From Tenebrio molitor (lineage: Eukaryota > Arthropoda > Insecta > Coleoptera > Tenebrionidae): 64,000 nt of DNA. Positions 57,590-64,000 of the stretch are shown here, in pieces (position 1 is the stretch's first letter; each line of letters begins with the position of its first letter). Below the pieces are notes generated by a model that saw only the letters and a list, made by a program, of their open reading frames with translations, made no database searches and had not been told where the DNA came from. The stretch lies in assembly GCF_963966145.1 (NCBI RefSeq), contig NC_091046.1:46748001-46812000 (forward strand), given 5' to 3'. A program made the translations under genes and the position numbers.

Positions 57590-59050
57590 TGCAAAGATTA
57601 CTAACGAAAACAGAGACGAGAGAGTGAAAGGTGATAAGCAGAAGGCAGCGGGCAAGAAAGAGAGAGCATGACGAAATCGCCGAAAGTAAGGAAAGAAAGC
57701 AAGAAGAGAGAAAGAGAAGAGGGTAGGACGACTGAAGAAGGCGGAACGGGAAGATCTCCAAGTAGAAGTGAAGAAGGAAATAAAAGCAAGGTAATGAAGA
57801 CCATGACTAGCGAGATAAGAGAGGATACTGCGGGAATAAGAGAGGAGAACAAAGTACTAAGAAAGGAATTAGCGGCAGTGAGAGAGGAGATGAGAGGAAG
57901 AGAAGAAAAATGGCAGGCGGAGAAAGCAGATTGGATGAAAAGGATGAAAATGATAGAGGAAAAGATGGAACAAAGAGAAAAGGAGGAGAGGAAGAATCAT
58001 GTTATAATAACCGGAATAGGAAGGATAAGAGGAAATATAGAGAGGGGGGTGGAAGAATGGTTACAAAGGGATATAGGGGTGAAAGTGAAGGTGAAGGAAG
58101 CATTAAAAATAAGTAAAGATAAGATGATGCTGGCAAAAATAGAAAGTAGGGAGCAGAAGAAGAACATTATGTTAAATAAGAGTAAGTAGAAGGAAAGAGA
58201 AGATGAGAGGACGTCGTATGTGGATGACACACGAAGAAAGGAAAACACAAAAGAAGTTAGGAGAGGTGGCTAGAGAAGAGAGAGATAGAGGAAAAAGGAT
58301 GAAAATAGGATACAGGAAGATACAGATAAACGGGGAATGGTTTATATGGAATGAGAGAGAAGAGAAACTGAAGAAAAAATTTTAGAAAGAGAGAAGAAAA
58401 GAAGACGAACCGGCGAGAAAAGGTATAGGGGAGAACAGGAGAATAGGAGAAAGAAATTGGGAAGAAGAGAGAGGATATGGGAAAAGAAAATCCAAAGACA
58501 AGGTGGAGGGGAAGAGACTGAGGGGAATAGAGAAGGGATGGGAGGTATTGAACGGGAACAAAGAAGGGGACGAAGAAGGGAAATGGACCTACATAGGTAA
58601 CAGGGGGGAAACAGTAATAGATTACGGAATAGTGGACGAAGAAGCATGGGAAAGAGTAGAAGAATTCAGAATAGGAGAGAGGGTTGGGTCGGACCATCTC
58701 CCACTGGAAATAAGTATAGAAGGAACGAACCAGGAAGAAAGAGGGAAAGGAAGAGCAAAAGAGAAGCAGAGAAAAGTGACAATAAAAATATGGGATGACC
58801 AAGGAGTAGAAGAGGATAGGAGGAGACTAGACAAAGCCAGATTCGTAGAGCAAGAAATAGAGAAGACGGCGGTAGAGTTGAAAGAAGTAATTAAAAAAGC
58901 AACGATGAAAAAGGAAGTAATAGTCAAGTCAAGCAAAAGGAACAAGAAAGAAAAATGAGTGAAAAATGTGAACAATGAAGAAGGAAGCAGTAAAAGCGCT
59001 AAGAGAAGCGAAGGGGAGCGAAAGAGCAGAGAAGGAAAGGGGTGGGGAAC
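57590..59050 (+). mobile_element. Truncated non-LTR retrotransposon (LINE)
   Basis: A purine-rich stretch with broken frames. 57668-58189 encodes an ORF1-type protein of 173 aa: a basic start, a coiled coil (EENKVLRKELAAVREEM..EEKMEQREKEER) and HVIITGIGR..NIERGVEEWLQR. After a frame shift comes the ORF1 end (GKRMKIGYRKIQINGEWFIW). 58503-58750 encodes the end of an apurinic-type endonuclease: GWEVLNGNKEGDEEGKWTYI, GETVIDYGIVDEEAW and VGSDHLPLEI, with its SDH active-site motif. The first half of the endonuclease and the whole reverse transcriptase are missing. The element is dead. The clade was not determined. Confidence 0.85.
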
Positions 59051-59126
59051 AGGAAATAGCTATTTGTGTATTACAAGCGCAAAGTGATACATTGTCGATT
59101 GAGAGATTTTCTCGAAATCGACAATG

Positions 59127-59376
59127 TACTGTCGCGAGCAAAAAAAAACTGGTCGTCAAAATCATAATTTGACGCAATGGAAAATGCTCCATTGTAAAAC
59201 GGTCGTAAATTTCATAACCTATTATCATGTTGTATGACATTAATTGTCATTTTTTTCTCATATTTTGACACTTTTTTGACATGGGCATAATCAGGCGAGG
59301 AATTTTTTTTAATTTGTTACAATCTAACCAAACTTTGAAATGACATTGACGACCAGAATTTTTTACTCGGACAGTA
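59127..59376. mobile_element. MITE A, intact copy
   Basis: A 250-bp element with ends TACTGTCGCGAGCAAAAA..CTGGTCGTCAA and the reverse complement of TTGACGACCAG..TTTTTACTCGGACAGTA. The TA ends suggest a Tc1/mariner-type origin. It is the uninterrupted relative of 29102-29529. Confidence 0.8.
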
Positions 59377-59710
59377 TAGTCCAATTTTTACCCTTTCGCG
59401 ATGACGTCATTATCTAGTAAGTTTACATATGTTTGAGCTAGAATCAGAAACAAATTTGAATTGATCATAAATAACTATAAATGTGTCAAATTTGTTGACA
59501 ATTGCTTCGAAAGGTTATGTTTGTAATCAATGTAATAAGTGAAAGAAATTAAAGATTGTCAAATTGACAGAAGCATAAAATAACCTCAAAGTGACCATCA
59601 ATTAATAAACGTGCCTTTTTTTTTGTTTTTTTCTGTTTCTGTCGTTTCAATAAAGAGAAAGCGAGGAAGGAAATCGTGACGTCACCTCAAAAGGTTAAAA
59701 TTGGACTATA
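59377..59710. mobile_element. MITE C with ~35-bp inverted ends
   Basis: The left end TATAGTCCAATTTTTACCCT, followed by ATGACGTCA, is the reverse complement of the right end (TGACGTCA..AAGGTTAAAATTGGACTATA). There is no coding frame. It directly abuts MITE A. Confidence 0.75.
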
Positions 59711-59733
59711 CATTTGCGCTCGCAGCACACAAG

Positions 59734-60875
59734 ATTTTTTCTACAATCGCAACTATGACTACTACATATTATTTTATTTGGACCAAATCAATGTAATACC
59801 TTCTTAAAATCAGAAACTAATTATTCACAATATTGACATTAAAAATACAATAATTACAGTTTTTGAAAAGTAATCCATGCTCTGGAAGTGTGCATTCTGG
59901 TTCTTTTGCTACACTTACAATTTCGGGAGGTGTACTTATACGAAAACGCTTCCTCAACAGTTTCCCTTCCTTCTACAGGCTTTTGAGCAATGTTTTTTTG
60001 TAAAAACACAAAACACCGACATAAACTGAGACAACAATTCTTTCTGTTTATTCGTTGTCACTAGTTATAATAATCACTGGACATCTGATTTTAACAAAAA
60101 ATTCGGAGAGCGAGCTTTTCGTACATTTTGTCGCGCGTGAGCGACGAAGTGACAGTCCCCGGAAAACGTCAACTTTGCGTTGTCAAATGCAAGCGCAAAG
60201 ACCTACTTTCTACATCGATTGTAGGAAAAAACTGTTGACTTTTTTATTTTTTCTACTTCGATGTCACAATGAGCATTTTGTGACACTGAAAACAGTTTCA
60301 CAAACATCAATTTTATAGCATCGTTTCTAGTGATAATTGAATTTGAGGTTGGTATTGAAAGTGAATTTCAGTGTTAAATGTGATGTCATTTGAACCTGAA
60401 TCCACGTTTTGGATCAAAATAAACTATTAAGGGGGTAGATTATTATTGTAGCAACATCTGGGAGACCTTTTAAAATTTAATTTTCAATTAAATGACATTG
60501 CTTCGTCAATACCAACCCAATTCCATTAAAATAAAAGTCACTAGATAATAATTTTATATTAAAAAAAATTAAATTAATGAAGCTATTTGTTTGAATTATT
60601 TGGGATAGATTGACCATAGAACAAAACTAATTTCCTTTGTGATAATTCCTCTGGTCTCACTTTTTGACAGAATTTCTGCTATTTTAAAGAGGTCCACAGC
60701 AGCAGTGAAATTGCTCGGACACAAAAGAACCCGTATTACCGTTTCCTTTTTCGTTGAATGCCTTGCAACAAAATCACACATGCCAACGTAAAAAAATCAA
60801 CGATAATGCAAAACATTTCAAATTTGCGGTATTAGATAACAATACAATAAAGAATTTTCAAAGTATGGTGCTATC
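59734..60875. other. Intergenic DNA upstream of the secreted-protein gene
   Basis: AT-rich, no gene supported. The last part is the promoter of the gene at 60916. Confidence 0.55.
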
Positions 60876-60883
60876 TATATAAA
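60876..60883 (+). promoter_or_regulatory. TATA box of the secreted-protein gene
   Basis: TATATAAA lies 33-40 bp upstream of the start codon at 60916. Transcription should then start within about 10 bp of the ATG, giving a very short 5' UTR. Such promoters are common for strongly or tissue-specifically expressed secreted products. Confidence 0.7.
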
Positions 60884-60915
60884 CCGCGTCTTGGTCGACT
60901 TCCCCTTAGTATAGA

Positions 60916-62765
60916 ATGGATCAACGAGTCATAAACCTAGTCGTCTGTGTTCTTCTGCTGGGCGGTTGCGCCCACGGTAAGTCTGTCCCTCACGACTCCC
61001 CCCTTGTACCACTCTCACCTCTTAGGAGAGCCCTCGAAAGCTCGCAATGCCCACGTACGAAGCGCCAACACCGCACAGGACCACCAGTTCTGTCAACTCG
61101 AAATCCAGTGCGACGGACACGAATCGGGTAAGTATGCTGCACCGACCACCGATCAACCTCCAATTCTGCGATTGCTCAGATCCCAACAACAAACTGATCC
61201 TCCTCTTCAACGCCACCACCCACCAGATCGCAGTGGTCAACGCTTCGGCCAACACCATCTACGTCGTAGACGCCGAGGCAGGATTGGCCGCCCTCTACGC
61301 CGTCCACAGCAACGGTGGTGTTGTCGTGGTGGTGGATCTGAGGAACGGAACCGGAGCGTACGCAGACGGGTCGTCCTGGACCCGGAACCAAACCATCGCT
61401 GATTTTCCGTCGCTGCGTCCCGTCTACGAAGAAGCTCGTCTCCGGGGAAAGACCTTCAACAGTTCGTCTCCGCCGGACGAGATTCTCAAAAGCGTGTCGA
61501 CAATCTGGTCCTCGTTGAGCAGAGACACGTGCCCTTCGTCCAACGCTCTGGTGAATTTCATACGAGTTTCGAACGGGTTCTTGTCTCTTTTGAACGGCCC
61601 TTTGAAGGGTCTTCCGGGGTACGCGGGCAACGTCCACGTTGCCATTCCGGGTGATGTGAACCGACTCCTCGGGGTCCATCAAGGTTTGGCCACCATGATT
61701 CGCCCCATCGATGGTGGCATCTCCATCTTGAGGAACAGACACGTCAGGCTCGATTTTGCAAATATCTTCTCCGAAAGCAACCCCATCCGGATTCTGATCT
61801 ACATCATTCAACAGCTCTTCCCCGCCAATTTACTGTCAAATCTGATTTCCTTGATGAGTATCCCACTGCGGCTCTTACTGCTTCTTGTCAAATTGGCAGG
61901 CAGCGTACTTTTCGGAATTGGAGCATTTTTCAACGCCCTCTTGGCAACCTTCACTCTGTCTTTGGGCAGGTCGACACCAGACAGCTTCATCACCACTTTG
62001 GTCAATTACTTTGGCAACGACCGAAGCGACACCATCCAACCCCATCAATGGTCCGCTTCTCTGACAGACCTCCAAAGCACTTTCCACACTTGCAACCTCA
62101 CCCATTCCCTCGGACCAGTCCCCGGACTCTTGACACAAATCACGAACAACAACTGGACCCAAAACTCCATCCCGCTCTCTCCGATCGTCTCAAATTTGCT
62201 CCAAAACAACCACCCCGATCGTCTCCAAACCATCGTCACAATCCTCTTCTCCCTCCACGAAAGATTCGCACCGCAAAACTTGATCTGCCGTCTCTTCCTC
62301 GCACTGATCTCGCTCACCAGATCCCCTGGGGGACTCCCCGTTTTAACCACCCTGGTCCCCAACGTCAAAACCTCCAATCTCATTGGCAACGGCGGCCTGC
62401 AGCACATCCTGCCAGGTCTCGACCCCGTCAGTAACTTCCCGGAACACATAGCCAACATTTTCGACACCATGGGAGATTTTTGGCAGCACATTCCCGTTGT
62501 AGGAATCATCTTTGAGGCTCTGGATAGAGCAATAGCGCAAGTGTCTCGACAGATGAATCTCGTTCATCTTTTGAACACCGACGAGGCAAGATCTTGTGTG
62601 GAGCAGATTTTGGAAAGCTTGAGACGCGCTTCTGATGGTCTCGATTTCGGACGAGAAGGCGGCCACTGTTCCGGAATTGTAATCGATGGAGGAAACGAAG
62701 AGAACAAAATGGAAAACGCGAAACAACGAAATAGAGATGAACATGTCAAAGGTGTTAATTTTTAG
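60916..62765 (+). CDS. Secreted, N-glycosylated protein of unknown family
   Basis: Exons 60916-60976, 61026-61127 and 61180-62765 encode 582 aa; phases match. The N-terminus MDQRVINLVVCVLLLGGCAH is a clear signal peptide, probably cut near residue 21. A short Cys-containing segment follows (FCQLEIQC), then a region reading D.NNKLILLFN..THQIAVVNA. There are several N-glycosylation sequons, including NAT, NAS, NGT, NQT, NSS, NLT and NWT. Residues about 280-350 are very hydrophobic (SLMSIPLRLLLLLVKLAG, SVLFGIGAFFNALLATF); they could be membrane-embedded or a packed hydrophobic core. The C-terminus is charged. The last codons may be spliced differently: donor at 62751 to exon 62803-62852 would give 594 aa ending in KKHY. 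AATAAA lies near 62898. I recognise no family. A pseudogene fragment of it lies at 57.2 kb. Confidence 0.8.
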
Positions 62766-62802
62766 GTTTTTTCTAAGCCGGAGAGTAAATTTTGCATTTT
62801 AG

Positions 62803-62852
62803 GGAAGAGAAACCATGCTGAGAAGAAGGAACGCGAAAAGAAGCACTACTAG
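62803..62852 (+). CDS. Candidate final exon of the secreted-protein gene
   Basis: A strong acceptor (TTTTGCATTTTAG|GG) and phase-2 entry fit a donor AAAG|GTGTTA at 62751. It encodes GKRNHAEKKEREKKHY, then stop. It would replace the last four codons of the unspliced reading with a basic tail. Confidence 0.45.
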
Positions 62853-63098
62853 TTGTAACATGATTACCAATATTTTTTAATGGAGTGTAAATTGGTCAAA
62901 AATAAACATACAGAGCAATGCATTATGTTCTTAATTATTTTTTTGTTCGACACTGTCAGAATTTGAGAATTTTCTCCTGTGTGAACGGATTTTGATAAAT
63001 TTGACAACTTGTCAAAACAAAACGTCAAGCTAATTTTATAGATTTTCAGTGATTTGGAGCCTTTGGGGGGCTCGTCGAACAAAAAAACGTTGTATTCA

Positions 63099-63220
63099 AC
63101 TCGTTCTTGTGTAATTTGGGCCTTTTTTGGCACTCGTGGACCTTTAAAACTCTCGTGTCACTCGAGTTTTAAATTGGCCCACTCATGCCAAAAAAAGCCC
63201 AAATTACACACGAACTCGTT
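63099..63220. repeat. Foldback repeat
   Basis: AACTCGTTCTTGTGTAATTT and GGGCCTTTTTTGGCACTCGTGG on the left face CCACTCATGCCAAAAAAAGCCC and AAATTACACACGAACTCGTT on the right, around a short loop with an inner ACTCTCGTG/CACTCGAGT pair. Part of the right arm is repeated, diverged, at 63.45-63.56 kb. Confidence 0.8.
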
Positions 63221-64000
63221 AAATAAACTACTATTATTGTTTTCAACTGTCATAAATTCTTATTTTTCTCCTTTGTAAACTGCCTCTTAACTGCCCTAAA
63301 GCAAAATGAGCAGATAACGAACCGTTGCCCTAGACAACACATTCAAGGTTAGATTTCTGACAGGTCTTGAAAAATTTGTCAAAACTGTCAAAAGCAAATG
63401 CGAAACCATTTTAAAAAGATTTGGAAGCTTCAGGGACGTCATTTCACACAATAAAATTTTGTATGCAACTCGTTTCTGGGTAAATTGGGCTTTTCTAATT
63501 GCCCGAGGGACAAGATTGAAATACGAGCGTCGCGAGGATTTTAAGGCCTCGAGAAACTCGTTGCAAAATTATTATAAACAATATTAGTAAACACATTCTC
63601 CTTTCTAAATAATTTGACCCAGATGTGTCGATTAATAAAAATTGCACAAAAAGACTTCTACTCTTAATGATATAATCTACTACTGCTAAACATTTTTTAT
63701 TTTTGAAATGAATTGGAATTATTTTTAGAGCATTTTGACTCTCTCGTTTTGCATTTCAAATGCAAGCGTAATCAAAATTATTTAATCAAAATATTTCAAA
63801 TGGTTTCCAACAAACAAGAATAATATTAAACAAAAATGTATTGTTTAAAAAAATATTCCAAGCATGCAAAAAATGTTAACAATGTTAATCTAACCTTAAC
63901 CCGTTTATTATTATAATTTAAAATTCTTTAATTTTCCATTGTAAAATATTTTCAACTTTGATAATATCGCACGTTCAAATGAAATCTTGGGCTGAGTAGG
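63221..64000. other. Gene-free window end
   Basis: AT-rich DNA with a diverged foldback near 63450-63560 (CAACTCGTTTCTGGGTAAAT..GAGAAACTCGTTGC). No coding region was recognised. Confidence 0.5.

Larger units (their letters stand above)
59063..59733. mobile_element. Outer MITE holding two further MITEs
   Basis: The left end TTGTGTATTACAAGCGCAAA and the right end CATTTGCGCTCGCAGCACAC are imperfect reverse complements. Everything between is accounted for by a hairpin near 59090-59127, MITE A (59127-59376) and MITE C (59377-59710). Confidence 0.55.

Noticed and set aside
57510..58975. Several Ser/Phe/Leu-rich minus-strand frames
   Set aside because: They arise because the opposite strand is purine-rich LINE sequence. 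They are reverse complements of Lys/Glu/Arg codons.

Overview
The window reads as animal nuclear DNA, most likely an insect and probably a beetle (tenebrionid-like). Signs are AT-rich intergenic and intron DNA, GC-rich exons, many introns of about 45-55 nt with GT-AG borders, and gene content typical of Holometabola. The beetle assignment is an inference; no search was possible. All gene models were assembled by hand by joining exons whose splice phases match. Every junction listed keeps frame.

Layout, left to right. 1-2.5 kb: gene-poor DNA with a same-strand cluster of CTCF-like motifs in degenerate repeats and a 30-bp palindrome. 2.8-5.5 kb (+): sarcospan homologue. 6.6-14.6 kb (-): ARAP/RhoGAP15B-type RhoGAP with no ArfGAP or ankyrin part. 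16.6-18.0 kb (+): mevalonate diphosphate decarboxylase, converging on the small ATP synthase epsilon subunit gene (18.2-18.8 kb, -). 19.7-32.1 kb (-): a coiled-coil protein in at least nine exons, with a 23-nt microexon, a possible alternative membrane-anchored 3' exon, and a 5.5-kb intron holding a 1.4-kb hAT-like element that itself carries nested MITEs. 32.9-39.0 kb (+): the complete PIKfyve (fab1) gene in 13 exons. 39.9 kb (-): tRNA-Ala(UGC). 42.5-45.3 kb (+): a protein made of about twelve ~33-residue repeats, SAXO/MAP6-like. 45.3-54.8 kb: mostly repeats and a possible distant 5' UTR exon. 54.8-56.6 kb (+): Tret1-type sugar transporter. 56.8-57.5 kb: two pseudogene fragments, one of the transporter 3' end and one of the gene at 60.9 kb. 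57.6-59.0 kb: truncated non-LTR retrotransposon, then a nest of MITEs. 60.9-62.8 kb (+): an unrecognised secreted, N-glycosylated protein with a clear TATA box. The end of the window holds foldback repeats.

The genes do not form a pathway; this is an ordinary eukaryotic neighbourhood. The least explained parts are the secreted-protein gene and its pseudogene, the alternative ends of the coiled-coil gene, and the CTCF-like motif cluster.
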